DNA of 13,465 bases from DATKMG01 sp035541995 (GCA_035541995.1 DATKMG010000541.1:1-13465); one strand, 5' to 3'; counted from the stretch's first letter, positions 1-7,680 are shown. Notes: a model not told the origin generated them from the sequence alone. Program-made: numbers and translations.

Positions 1-85
1 GGCAATTCTACTATGAGTGGATTAGGTCAACCGTGTTTCTCTGGTTCATATTTATTCTCCATTCTGAGCGTGTAGAAGGTTGGTT

Positions 86-1027
86 ATGCGGCCGAAATGC
101 ACGCTCTCATTGATTCTTGCCTTCAGCCTGGTCGGATCACAAGTCTGCAAACCTCGACCGCATCTTTTGGCGGTGGTCTTCCAATCGGAGGGAAGCCAGC
201 CAAAGTCCCCCTCCATTCCATTTTCGCGGGGGCAAATGCCGACCGCTGCAACCTGGCTTCAGTTTCTGGACTCCGTGCGCCAGCTGGCCTTGGCCCATAC
301 CCACGCGCTGCCGGATTTTGTCTGCACGCAGAAGACAAAGCGGATGGCCAAGTTGGGTGAGATTGGCGACTGGCAACTGGTAGATCAGATTGTTGCTGAG
401 GTTTCCTACTACGGGGGCATGGAACACTACAAGATCTTGGCGATCGACAATAGACCGCCGGCCACTCAAGCCGATATGGGGATTGCAGGCTTTCTGTCAA
501 AAGGTGACTTTGGTAACTCTCTCTTCCAACTTTTTGCTCCCGAATCGAATACTTCCTTCTTGATGGAAAGAGCTGATCACGTAAACAAGCGAGAGACTGT
601 CCGAGTCCGGTATTACATACCCCAGACCAATTCCAAGTTTTATATCGGCTTGGGGGGCCAAAAGGTGACCACAGCTTACGGTGGCCGGTGCTGGATTGAT
701 TTGGCTTCTCGACAAGTGGTTCGCCTGGAGGGCGAGGCTAGGGATATCCCCCGGCCTTTCCCTGTTGAAAAGTCCTCACACTCTACCGAGTATGATTTGG
801 TCGAGATTGGCGGTGAGAAGTACTGGCTGCCCGTTCGGTCTTCAGTGTATTTGCAGCTCAACAATGAGAGGTCCGGCCAGCAGGTAGATTTTTATAAGGC
901 GATTTACGGACGAGTCGACCCATCGGTGAACAGCCACTACCCGGTAATGTATGCGAAGAATGACATGGAATATACACAATATAGAAAATTCGGCACAGAG
1001 ACCCGCCTGATAATTGATCCGAAGTGA
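86..1027 (+). CDS. Secreted protein of an acidobacterial family of unknown function
   Basis: A 313-residue protein of unknown biochemical role. Residues 6-20 form a short hydrophobic signal-peptide core, so it is probably exported to the periplasm or outer membrane. The body matches a family I recall mainly from Acidobacteriota: a helix ending in ALPDFVCTQ (74-82), then WQLVDQIVAEVSYYGG (96-111), a KGDFG element (139-143), IDLASRQVVRLEGEA (204-218), IGGEKYWLPV (241-250) and a C-terminal YRKFGTETRLI (299-309). The alternating strand pattern suggests a LolA/LppX-like curved sheet that could hold a lipid, but this is inference. ATG at 86 is preferred over the in-frame TTG at 80 because an AGAAGG site at 74-79 lies six bases before it. 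No lipobox is convincing around Cys21. The next gene is 291 bp away, so it is probably a single-gene unit. Confidence 0.82.
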   Translation: MRPKCTLSLILAFSLVGSQVCKPRPHLLAVVFQSEGSQPKSPSIPFSRGQMPTAATWLQFLDSVRQLALAHTHALPDFVCTQKTKRMAKLGEIGDWQLVDQIVAEVSYYGGMEHYKILAIDNRPPATQADMGIAGFLSKGDFGNSLFQLFAPESNTSFLMERADHVNKRETVRVRYYIPQTNSKFYIGLGGQKVTTAYGGRCWIDLASRQVVRLEGEARDIPRPFPVEKSSHSTEYDLVEIGGEKYWLPVRSSVYLQLNNERSGQQVDFYKAIYGRVDPSVNSHYPVMYAKNDMEYTQYRKFGTETRLIIDPK

Positions 1028-1318
1028 ACCCAGATGGTGGAATTGAGTTAATGATGCAACCCCGCATCGGTACTCACGCAGACTTCAGGAGGATGGGGAG
1101 AACGAACAATTGGTTCTGCTTAATTCCGCAGAAGGAAACCGGAGCCATGGTGTCTTGTTTTCGGACATTTAGGCCTGCGTCACAGCTCCACATAGCCACT
1201 CCCTTCGCTAATAGTCCTGGTCTAAACTGTTGAGAGGGAAGCAATCCCACTGTTATTGGATCAAGGGAAAGACGATGGCATTTCCATTGCAGCCTTGGTT
1301 CCCGGCGGGAGGACCTAT
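1028..1318. other. Intergenic region without a supported gene
   Basis: This 291-base gap separates the secreted family protein from the first small cysteine-rich gene. A GTG-initiated frame at 1024-1233 overlaps the upstream stop codon, but its product has no domain, no hydrophobic pattern and no ribosome binding site, so I do not call it. I see no strong hairpin with a T-run. Confidence 0.4.
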
Positions 1319-1594
1319 ATGCACCATAGAGATTGGCTCAATTCCAGTAAGAATCCGATGAACGGAGTTCCACGCCGGATCCTCGAGGATCGGATAGTTT
1401 TTTGTGTTGATTGTGACACAAACCGACCGTTAACAACCAATGGCCTTGGACAGTTGGTGTGCTCGGCATGTGCCAGTGCTGCCTGGATGTATATTGCGGC
1501 TCCCCTGGTAGCCAATTTCCAAAGATATAGCGAAGGCGTGGCAGAAGCCAACGCTGCGGGAAACGCCTTCGCCCAAACTTGCCCTGTACTGTGA
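1319..1594 (+). CDS. Small cysteine-rich (zinc-ribbon-like) protein
   Basis: A 91-residue protein that I do not recognise. It holds two CxxC knuckles, CVDC (29-32) and CSAC (48-51), with fifteen residues between them. That layout is typical of a zinc ribbon, so metal binding is a reasonable inference. After the second knuckle comes a mildly hydrophobic stretch (AAWMYIAAPLVANF, 53-66), which might be an amphipathic helix rather than a membrane segment, then an Ala-rich tail with one more Cys near the end. The ATG at 1319 is chosen because a near-perfect GGGAGGA site (1307-1313) sits five bases upstream; the longer TTG start at 1256 has no such site. A second small Cys-rich gene follows 154 bp downstream on the same strand. 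No function is assigned. Confidence 0.6.
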   Translation: MHHRDWLNSSKNPMNGVPRRILEDRIVFCVDCDTNRPLTTNGLGQLVCSACASAAWMYIAAPLVANFQRYSEGVAEANAAGNAFAQTCPVL

Positions 1595-1748
1595 TGACGT
1601 CGCGTGCAGAAAAGAAGAGAGATTCAGTCAACGCCTCAGGTAATGAAACGAAACTTCGATATCCTGTGACGGGACCGTGGGCTTGACCTTTTATGAGGAG
1701 GAGATCTGATCCCATAATCCCAGTCAGTCGCATGGAGGAGAAAAAGCC

Positions 1749-2033
1749 ATGACCTCGTTGAATCGAAACGCAGCTAATGCTTTTCGGTGTGAAAACTGCA
1801 ACAAAGACTCGCTCAATTGCTGTTGCCCGCGTGAACAGAGACTAGCTAAACTCCTGGATGGCCCGCCTATCTCGGAAGAAGCAATGCAGGTCTATCGGGA
1901 GGGAGGACGTCTCGATTTCTATCGCTTGGTGGCTTGCCAGATGTTCGGCGTAGGTTACAGCCAGACCACCAAAGAGCAATGTAAGATGGCCCGGGAACTT
2001 TATCTTGCTCAGGTTCTTCAATTGGCCGGTTGA
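1749..2033 (+). CDS. Small cysteine-rich protein of unknown function
   Basis: A 94-residue protein, unrecognised. The N-terminal third has a dense cysteine cluster, CENC (14-17) followed five residues later by three consecutive cysteines (CCC, 23-25), then CPREQRLAK. This could bind zinc or an iron-sulfur centre, but no known fingerprint matches. The remainder is predicted helical (SEEAMQVYREGGRLDFYRLVA and KEQCKMARELYLAQVLQLAG regions) and has two further cysteines. The start is well supported: GGAGGAG at 1734-1740 lies eight bases before the ATG. The gene is on the same strand as the other small Cys-rich gene, and the two may be a functional pair or distant paralogues, although outside the cysteines I see little similarity. 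A 19-codon frame (1693-1752) overlaps its start as ATGA. Confidence 0.62.
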   Translation: MTSLNRNAANAFRCENCNKDSLNCCCPREQRLAKLLDGPPISEEAMQVYREGGRLDFYRLVACQMFGVGYSQTTKEQCKMARELYLAQVLQLAG

Positions 2034-2435
2034 ATTTCTCGATGGGAATCTTCAATATCCCCAAAACCTGACTGCCTGTCCCCATCCCTCATTCTCTTCT
2101 TCTTCGGCGCCCCTTCGTGTCGTTGCAGACACGTTGGGATCAAGGTCATGGTCTCAGTGGGGTACAATCAAACCCGGCTGGCAGTGAGGAACCGAAGACC
2201 GTTTCCCTGGAGTCTGAACATTTTTCATTCCCCGGAGGGGATTTAGTTGCCAGTTCTGATTGCACCCACTTGCGAGTACCCCCTCGACACCAGAGGGTTG
2301 GTCGTGATTGAATGCACGCGGTGGTGAAGAAGTAGCCGATACCCAAGTGTCCCCGTTTGTCAATGTCGACAGTCTGGTGTCCGATGATTGGTCGTGACGC
2401 CCTCCCTGAGAATTCCATCACAATGGGTGTTTTCT
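2034..2435. other. Intergenic region, 400 bp, with one small hairpin
   Basis: No gene is supported here. There is a pyrimidine-rich stretch around 2085-2115 (TTCTCTTCTTCTTCGG) and then a perfect 6-bp hairpin, CGTGTC at 2116-2121 with GACACG at 2128-2133. It has no T-run after it, so it is a poor intrinsic terminator. A short CCCC/GGGG palindrome lies near 2230-2242. The leader of the beta-helix gene must lie at the right end, but I see no convincing promoter hexamers. Confidence 0.4.
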
Positions 2436-4151
2436 ATGAGGAAGAGATTACGAGAGACAAGGGTCATCCTGATTCTGACATTGGTAAGTCTTTCGGTACT
2501 GGCCGGCACACGGTCGAAGAAAGGCTCCCCAGATGCCCGTCGGGAATCTGACCCGCAGCGTGAGATCATCTTGACCCCCAGTTCTACCGGCGAACCGGTG
2601 ATCGGTCCGGCCTTGAATGCAGCGCATCCTGGCAGTGTGATTCATCTCCAAAAAGGAGTTTATCACGAGATTGTCGTTGTCAATAAGCCGGTTTCATTAG
2701 TTGGAGAAGAAGGGGCAATCATCGATCCATCGGAACCTCTTCGAGCCAAATGGGAACCATCTGTCTCATCTGGCGGCGGAGTATATCGGGCCCGAGTCGA
2801 CCGTGCTCCGGCGTCCTTGTTCATCGACGGAAAAATCCTGGCGCACTTGAACTCCGAACGTGAGGAGACAATGCGTGAAGGGCCCTGGAACTGGAAACGC
2901 CTGCTCTCCAACGGGCCTCCGCGTACCGGATTTCGCTTTATACGCGGCGTCTGGCTTTACCGTGGCGATGAGAACGCGATTTTTGTTCATCTGGAGAACG
3001 ATGCAGACCCGTCCCTGCGGAACTGGTCCGTCGTATGGAGCCAGGAACCAATAGTTACCCTTCGAAATACCGAGGAAGCGTCAGTCCGTCGGTTGACCCT
3101 GGCGCACGGTTACCATGGAATTGCTATTACCGACAACTGCTTGAGGTGTTCCGTTACCGACTCGAAGATCGGGCCCTGGGACATGAACGGTGTTATGGTG
3201 AGAAACGAGGCGGCAGAAAGCCTCGTTGAGAAGAATGACATTTTCAGGGGCTCCTACGAAGATTTGACCCCGGTAACTATCTCGCAACCCGATTCAGGGT
3301 TGAGTATATCCAGGGATTGGTATGAAGTATGGCAAGTGCACAAACTCGCAGGCTTCTGGGATCGTGTGGGGATCTCAATTACTCTCAGCGGGCATGGCAA
3401 CCGTCTGCACGCAAATCGGATTCACGATGTGTTTGACGGGATCGATTTGGGCGAGGGCGAGATTGAATCGCTAGATGAGCCGACAGTTGACCCGGGACAC
3501 GATGAAGGAACCGAGATCTGGGAAAACGAGATTGAGCGGACAGGCGACTCGGGCATCGAGGTTGGCGGCCCGGCAGTCAACGTCAAGATCCACCATAATA
3601 TTCTTCGCCAGTCCCATGGCAATTTACGTTATAAACTGCCCCGATTAGGCCCGATCTTTATCTACCGGAACGTGCTGGTCGAAGGGTCACCGTTCGACAT
3701 TTGGTATAGCATGGATGACTCCCCGGCGGAAGGATACGTGTACCACAATACGGTGGTGGGTGGTCAGGTCGGATTGGAGTACCACGGGTGGCGCAAGCAT
3801 CACAACATTGGCGCACCACATTGGCATTACCTGAACAACCTGGTTATCGCAAAACGAGGTTTCTTTCAAACCAGGGACCCTGCTATTCCTGTGAATTTCA
3901 CCGCAGACTATAACGTGGTGGTCGGTGGCGGCAGACCCTATCCCGGTGACCCCACTAAAGACAACCATTCCCGGTACGTTGATGAAATCAAGATGGCCCC
4001 GGGCTTTCCGCCCAAGCCTTTGTCCGGCAGTCCTGCAATTGATGCCGGGCTGGATCTTTCGACTTACTTTCATGGAAAGCCATTACCAGGTTGCCCCCCT
4101 GGCTATTTCAAGGGCAAGGCTCCAGACGCGGGTGCTTACGAAGTTGAGTAA
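2436..4151 (+). CDS. Exported right-handed parallel beta-helix protein
   Basis: A 571-residue protein. An Arg-rich N-terminus followed by a hydrophobic core (RVILILTLVSLSVLAG, 9-24) is a signal peptide. The first beta-helix turn is NosD/DUF1565-like: ALNAAHPGSVIHLQKGVY (59-76) then KPVSLVGEEGAII (84-96). Residues 205-500 show successive coils with the usual H-N-I, N-R-I-H and Y-H-N-T-V patterns (GNRLHANRIHDVFDGID, IHHNILRQS, VYHNTVVGG). The C-terminus carries the SGSPAIDAG...PDAGAYE signature (530-569) common to secreted pectate-lyase-like helices. A 110-residue insert (about 100-205) with an RTGFRFIRGVWLYRG element interrupts the early coils. Substrate is unknown; a polysaccharide lyase, hydrolase or binding role is plausible. 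The ATG at 2436 is chosen because the signal peptide begins there; the ribosome binding site is weak, and TTG at 2388 would add 16 residues before the signal peptide. Confidence 0.85.
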   Translation: MRKRLRETRVILILTLVSLSVLAGTRSKKGSPDARRESDPQREIILTPSSTGEPVIGPALNAAHPGSVIHLQKGVYHEIVVVNKPVSLVGEEGAIIDPSEPLRAKWEPSVSSGGGVYRARVDRAPASLFIDGKILAHLNSEREETMREGPWNWKRLLSNGPPRTGFRFIRGVWLYRGDENAIFVHLENDADPSLRNWSVVWSQEPIVTLRNTEEASVRRLTLAHGYHGIAITDNCLRCSVTDSKIGPWDMNGVMVRNEAAESLVEKNDIFRGSYEDLTPVTISQPDSGLSISRDWYEVWQVHKLAGFWDRVGISITLSGHGNRLHANRIHDVFDGIDLGEGEIESLDEPTVDPGHDEGTEIWENEIERTGDSGIEVGGPAVNVKIHHNILRQSHGNLRYKLPRLGPIFIYRNVLVEGSPFDIWYSMDDSPAEGYVYHNTVVGGQVGLEYHGWRKHHNIGAPHWHYLNNLVIAKRGFFQTRDPAIPVNFTADYNVVVGGGRPYPGDPTKDNHSRYVDEIKMAPGFPPKPLSGSPAIDAGLDLSTYFHGKPLPGCPPGYFKGKAPDAGAYEVE

Positions 4152-4189
4152 GAAGAGTTCTCTAGCCCTCTCGAGCCCGGATTTCTCAA

Positions 4190-4374
4190 CACTAAGGCAC
4201 AAAGACACAAAGAAACAACCCAAAAGCCTAGCCTTCCAGAAATTGCGTGGGATCTCACCCTAGGTTGCACAACCACTCTGAAAGATATTGACAAGAGTGG
4301 GGACTCTGATGGGCCTTGATAAATCTGCATCCTCGGGCTTGCCTTGGCGCCTTTGCCTTTGCGTCTTTGTGGTG
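4190..4374. repeat. Inverted-repeat element between convergent genes
   Basis: The left arm (CACAAAGACACAAAG, 4198-4212) and the right arm (CTTTGCGTCTTTGTG, 4357-4371) are inverted copies matching at 14 of 15 bases. The left arm is preceded by CACTAAGG and the right arm by CTTGCCTTGGCGC, so the similarity is looser further out. I recall closely similar AAGGCACAAAGACACAAAG / CTTTGTGTCTTTGTGGTG sequences as dispersed repeats in many environmental bacterial genomes; their origin is not settled. The 140-base centre codes for nothing recognisable. The element lies in the gap between two convergent genes, 16 bp from the stop codon of the serine hydrolase, and could act as a bidirectional transcript end or be a non-autonomous mobile remnant. 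Confidence 0.6.
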
Positions 4375-4389
4375 AGAATTGCAGGCTAG

Positions 4390-5925
4390 TTATTTCTTCT
4401 GCGGCACTGCTTCCATCAGCAATGTGAGAGCCCTTTTGAATCCAGCGGACCCTACCGTGCTGCCCTTAAAGTGTCCGAGCCGTACCACGACAAGATCGTG
4501 TGAGGGAATAATCAGTGTGTTTTGTCCGCCCGCGCCAGCCATGTAGTAGGCCTCTTTGGGCACCGGGAAGGCCGCGTCCCCATTGACCCAGAAGAAGCCG
4601 CCATAAACAGGTCGCTTGTCCGCTTCCCACGCCGGCGCTACTGTGCTCACGAACTCGACGTAACCTCCGGGAAGTATGCGATCGCCATTCCATACCCCAT
4701 CCTGGAGATAAAGGTTTCCAAGGCGCGCCCAGTCCCGCCCCGACATAAGATCGTACCCCTGGGTCAGAAAGTTCCCGAAGGGGTCTGTCTCGATCACCAT
4801 CGTCCGGATGCCGATTCTGTCGAAGAGTGCGCGCTGTGGGAAAGACAAATATTCTTCCCCTCGTTTCTCGACGGCGAGACGAATGAGGTAGTTGATCAGT
4901 ACCGGATCGGTATTGTGATAGCGACCGACCGTGCCTGGCGGCCACTGCAGCGGGCGTGTGGCCGCGTAATGGAACGAGTCGACGCCACCGGTGTAGAGAT
5001 ACAGATGATCGGGGTAAGTGCCTGCCGGGTCATAGTCGGGATCAAGCGGGGCCTTGATTCGCAGGCCGCTCGACATGTTCAAGAGATCCGCAATACTGAT
5101 CTTTCCGCGAGGGTCGCCCTCACCCTGCCACTCGGGAATAGGCGCCGGTTGCAACAACTTGTAAACACCCTGATTGATAAGGACGCCCATCAGCGTGGCT
5201 GTGACGCTCTTGCCCATCGACCAGCTTTCAAGTGGCGTCCTTTCTGTGATGCCTTTCCCGTACCGCTCGCCGATAATTCGTCCTCTCCATGTCACTACGA
5301 AAGCGGCCGTCATCTCAGCGGCAGGCTCGAACGCCGCATCCACTGCCTGCTTCACCTTGGCCGTGTCGAGTCCTTGCGGGAGCGGATCTTTGTTCAGCAC
5401 GTCTCCCATGGGCCACGGTTGTGTCGAGGGGTCAGGTAATTTGCTCTCAACATGGATGGGTGTGAATTTCACCGAACTCTGACCGACCGGAAGAGTGACA
5501 CACCCTTGGCTACCCAGGAACCTGGCTGTGAGTGTCACACCATTCGGGAGCGTGACGTGCACAGCTTTGGCAGCGCGGTCGATCACAGGTTTTCCCACCT
5601 TCGCACGTTCCGTGTAGGGGCTCGTGAAGTAGCCTATGTTCTCGGCAGCAAACTCGGGGTCGAGACCAGTGATGAACACAGCAGAGCACATGACCTTGGC
5701 GAAACCTGCTGTGTGGTGCTCAAGCGGTTCACCCGGAGGTGGTACGTACGGTGTGTCGAGTTCGAGCGATTTTGCCCGTGCAATAAGGGCCTCAGGGGAC
5801 GGGAGTGTGGCCTGTTGCGCGACCAAGATGCCAGGCTCCACAGGCCTGGTCCTCTGCCATCCCGCAACCGGTAAAAAAATGGTCATCATCAACACAGCTA
5901 ATCTTATGATTCTATTGGCCCGCAT
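4390..5925 (-). CDS. Exported serine hydrolase, class C beta-lactamase fold
   Basis: A 511-residue protein of the beta-lactamase/transpeptidase-like serine hydrolases (esterase, 6-aminohexanoate-dimer hydrolase and DD-peptidase relatives). Numbering from the GTG at 5931, the nucleophile motif SMGK is at 238-241, the second motif YHN at 338-340, and the third region is AGAGGQNTLIIP (465-476) in place of a classical KTG. An N-terminal hydrophobic segment (IIRLAVLMMTIFLPVAGW) is a signal peptide, so it acts in the periplasm or outside. The 150-residue extension before the catalytic domain has Cys82 and Cys144, which might form a disulfide. The physiological substrate cannot be told from sequence; true beta-lactamase activity is unlikely without further evidence. 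The ATG at 5925 has AAAGAAG nine bases upstream; GTG at 5931 is an alternative with a three-base gap. It is transcribed toward the beta-helix gene and diverges from hsp20. Confidence 0.87.
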   Translation of the reverse strand: MRANRIIRLAVLMMTIFLPVAGWQRTRPVEPGILVAQQATLPSPEALIARAKSLELDTPYVPPPGEPLEHHTAGFAKVMCSAVFITGLDPEFAAENIGYFTSPYTERAKVGKPVIDRAAKAVHVTLPNGVTLTARFLGSQGCVTLPVGQSSVKFTPIHVESKLPDPSTQPWPMGDVLNKDPLPQGLDTAKVKQAVDAAFEPAAEMTAAFVVTWRGRIIGERYGKGITERTPLESWSMGKSVTATLMGVLINQGVYKLLQPAPIPEWQGEGDPRGKISIADLLNMSSGLRIKAPLDPDYDPAGTYPDHLYLYTGGVDSFHYAATRPLQWPPGTVGRYHNTDPVLINYLIRLAVEKRGEEYLSFPQRALFDRIGIRTMVIETDPFGNFLTQGYDLMSGRDWARLGNLYLQDGVWNGDRILPGGYVEFVSTVAPAWEADKRPVYGGFFWVNGDAAFPVPKEAYYMAGAGGQNTLIIPSHDLVVVRLGHFKGSTVGSAGFKRALTLLMEAVPQKK

Positions 5926-6238
5926 CTCCACTTACTTCTTTACCCCGTTCCTTGGAATGTAAGGAAAACTGCTCGGATTATAGCATCAGGCCGGCTTACA
6001 CGAGGATAATGTCGAGCTATCGCCTTCAGAATGGCAGATATCCTCGGTGGATTAGAGATTGGATCTCATCATGACATAGTCAAGTCAGCCTGAGATTGGC
6101 TCCCATCTTCCAGCCGAAACACCATGCTCTTCCACCGGGGTGAGCTAGAGAAAGTCTCGGGGCAGTTTTATCTTGAGGACATTTGACAATCCAGCACTAA
6201 GATTTTACTTATAGTGGTGACTAAAGGAGGAAATGACA
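5926..6238. other. Divergent intergenic region of the serine hydrolase and hsp20
   Basis: This 313-base gap carries the leaders of two divergent genes. The serine hydrolase side has an extended -10 promoter (separate entry). On the hsp20 side I see TTGACA at 6183-6188 and a TATAGT at 6210-6215, but the 21-base spacing is too long for an ordinary sigma-70 promoter. No CIRCE-type inverted repeat and no sigma-32 -10 element are visible. The middle of the gap (about 6010-6160) shows nothing identifiable. Confidence 0.45.
5977..5985 (-). promoter_or_regulatory. Extended -10 promoter of the serine hydrolase gene
   Basis: On the minus strand the sequence reads TGCTATAAT, a perfect TATAAT (5982-5977) with the TGn extension that lets such promoters work without a good -35. 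No TTGACA-like hexamer lies 16-18 bases further upstream. A transcript would start near 5970, giving a leader of about 45 bases to the ATG at 5925. Confidence 0.5.
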
Positions 6239-6688
6239 ATGAACTTGGTTAAATGGGAACCCTTCAAGGATTTAGTGAGATTACAGTCAGGGTTTAACCG
6301 TTTGTTTGATGACTCATTTAGGGGAGTCAGGGAAAGCGATGGGAATCTGGAGGTAACGGCCTGGAGTCCTGCGGTCGATATCTATGAGACTGCGAATGAG
6401 TTAGTGCTGAAAGCAGAGCTTCCGGGAATCGATCAAAAAACAATTGATATCCAGGTTGAAAACAACACTCTGGCGCTTCGCGGTGAGAGGAAACTGGAAA
6501 AGGAAACAAAGCAGGAGAATTACCATCGAGTCGAGCGCTCCTACGGGAGTTTCTATCGGTCTTTCACACTCCCTGGAACTGTTGACCAAGAGAAGATCCG
6601 TGCGGAATACAAGGAGGGCGTCCTGACCCTTACTCTGCCGAAGCGCGAGGAGACGAAACCCAAGCAGATCAAGGTGGCTGTATCTTAA
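6239..6688 (+). CDS. Hsp20 / alpha-crystallin small heat-shock protein
   Basis: A 149-residue small heat-shock chaperone that binds unfolding proteins in the cytoplasm without ATP. The N-terminus (NLVKWEPFKDLVRLQSGFNRLF) is typical of bacterial class A Hsp20. The alpha-crystallin domain spans about 44-137: PAVDIYETANELVLKAELPG (44-63), VENNTLALRGERK (73-85), YGSFYRSFTLPGTVD (102-116) and the AEYKEGVLTLTLPK signature (122-135). The C-terminal IKV (144-146) is the IxI/V element used in oligomer assembly. AAAGGAGG at 6223-6230 lies eight bases before the ATG at 6239, which is why I prefer it to the ATG at 6233 only two bases away. The gene stands alone, divergent from the serine hydrolase, and is followed by a strong hairpin. 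Confidence 0.95.
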   Translation: MNLVKWEPFKDLVRLQSGFNRLFDDSFRGVRESDGNLEVTAWSPAVDIYETANELVLKAELPGIDQKTIDIQVENNTLALRGERKLEKETKQENYHRVERSYGSFYRSFTLPGTVDQEKIRAEYKEGVLTLTLPKREETKPKQIKVAVS

Positions 6689-6716
6689 GTGAGTCATTAA
6701 TTCGATGTTGAAATGT

Positions 6717-6755
6717 GGCCGCGGATGTCACACCGACTCCCGCGGCCTGTTGTTT
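6717..6755 (+). terminator. Nested hairpin after hsp20, probable terminator
   Basis: GGCCGCGG (6717-6724) pairs perfectly with CCGCGGCC (6740-6747). Inside, after a 2x2 internal loop, GTC (6727-6729) pairs with GAC (6735-6737) around a five-base loop. TGTTGTTTG follows, a moderately T-rich tail. It starts 28 bp past the hsp20 stop codon. The tail is weaker than in a textbook intrinsic terminator. Confidence 0.5.
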
Positions 6756-6935
6756 GCCCGTCAGGCAAAGACGACCCTTTATGGCGCTCTTGTAACTCTC
6801 TCCCCTTTGCGAGTCAAACAGTTCTTTCTGAGCAGAAGACGAACTGATATGAAACTCTTGGCATGGGGACGGTGCCTTCCACATCATCACGCCGATGCTG
6901 CCATAGTGAGCCAGTGTCTTAGGATCATCCTTCCT

Positions 6936-7616
6936 TTAAATTCTTCGGGCCGACACCACGACTATTGCACAGTACGTGGCGAAGGCAAGCAGGATGAAGG
7001 CCAAGGTTGCGTTGACGAGGCGGAAAAAGGTTGGGCCGAGGCGGTGGGGCATAAAGCGAACGCCGAAGGTCAGGGTGGTGAACCATGTCATCAGGCCGGC
7101 GGCGGCCATCAGGATCCCCCACTCTGGGGCTTTGGCGCCGAAGATTGAATGGGCAAAGGGGAGCCAATTGGAAGTGACGCCGACCCAGTAAACCATTGTT
7201 ATGGGGTTGAAGATGGTCAGGGCGGTTCCCGTGGCGACATCGGCGGCCAAACGCGCGGGGACAGTGCCTTCACCCCAGCGTTTGCGAGCGCCGGTGTAGG
7301 CACGTAGAGGTTCCTTGACGGCGCGGACAACGAAGTAGAGTCCCAGCGGAAGCAGGACGATCACGCCGATAGCCGCGAGGAGGGTCCGGAGAGTCGGGTT
7401 GGAGAGGTCGGAGAGGAGATAGCGACCGCCGAGGAGGGCCAAGGAGAAGAGGATCAGGTCGCCGGCCACAGAGCCGATTCCGAAGGCGAGGGTATGGCGC
7501 CAGCCGCCTATCATGCCACGGCGGATGGCCAGCATGTTAACCGGGCCCATCGGCGCGGCCGCCGCCAATCCCATGAGGTATGCGGCCGCAAGGACGTGGA
7601 TGTGGGAGAGGAACAT
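6936..7616 (-). CDS. LysE/RhtB family amino-acid exporter
   Basis: A 226-residue inner-membrane protein of the LysE/RhtB translocator family, which exports amino acids or related small molecules by proton exchange. About six hydrophobic segments are visible, at roughly 8-29, 42-66, 77-99, 128-148, 166-187 and 200-222. Family features are APMGPVNMLAIRRGMIGGWR (21-40), in the place of the usual SPGPN, then FGIGSVAGDL (45-54) and NPITMVYWVGV (137-147). A polar, basic cytoplasmic loop (RAYTGARKRWGEG) lies between segments 3 and 4. The substrate cannot be inferred. No clear ribosome binding site precedes the ATG at 7616; the start is kept because it gives the normal N-terminal helix. It follows the SPFH gene by 64 bp on the same strand, so co-transcription is possible but a functional link is not implied. 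Confidence 0.88.
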   Translation of the reverse strand: MFLSHIHVLAAAYLMGLAAAAPMGPVNMLAIRRGMIGGWRHTLAFGIGSVAGDLILFSLALLGGRYLLSDLSNPTLRTLLAAIGVIVLLPLGLYFVVRAVKEPLRAYTGARKRWGEGTVPARLAADVATGTALTIFNPITMVYWVGVTSNWLPFAHSIFGAKAPEWGILMAAAGLMTWFTTLTFGVRFMPHRLGPTFFRLVNATLAFILLAFATYCAIVVVSARRI

Positions 7617-7680
7617 ATTGTGACTGCAAATGGCTGAAAAAGACGGTTTCTTGGCTTATTGTTCCGCTATCAAGCCTGTC

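Noticed and set aside
1024..1233. A 69-codon frame overlapping the stop of the first gene (GTGA)
   Set aside because: No ribosome binding site for the GTG and no domain or hydrophobic pattern. An internal ATG at 1092 has AGGAGG directly against it, which is too close.
2116..2133. 6-bp hairpin after the second small Cys-rich gene as a terminator
   Set aside because: No T-run follows, and it is more than 80 bases from the stop codon.
2298..2397. Direct repeat TTGGTCGTGA, 90 bases apart (2298-2307 and 2388-2397)
   Set aside because: Only ten bases long with two copies and no flanking similarity; easily explained by chance.
4522..5439. A 305-codon open frame on the plus strand, opposite the serine hydrolase
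   Set aside because: No recognisable motifs; the minus-strand frame has SxxK and YxN motifs and a signal peptide.
6183..6215. Possible hsp20 promoter, TTGACA with TATAGT
   Set aside because: The 21-base spacing is too long and no better -10 lies at 16-18 bases; no sigma-32 or CIRCE element either.
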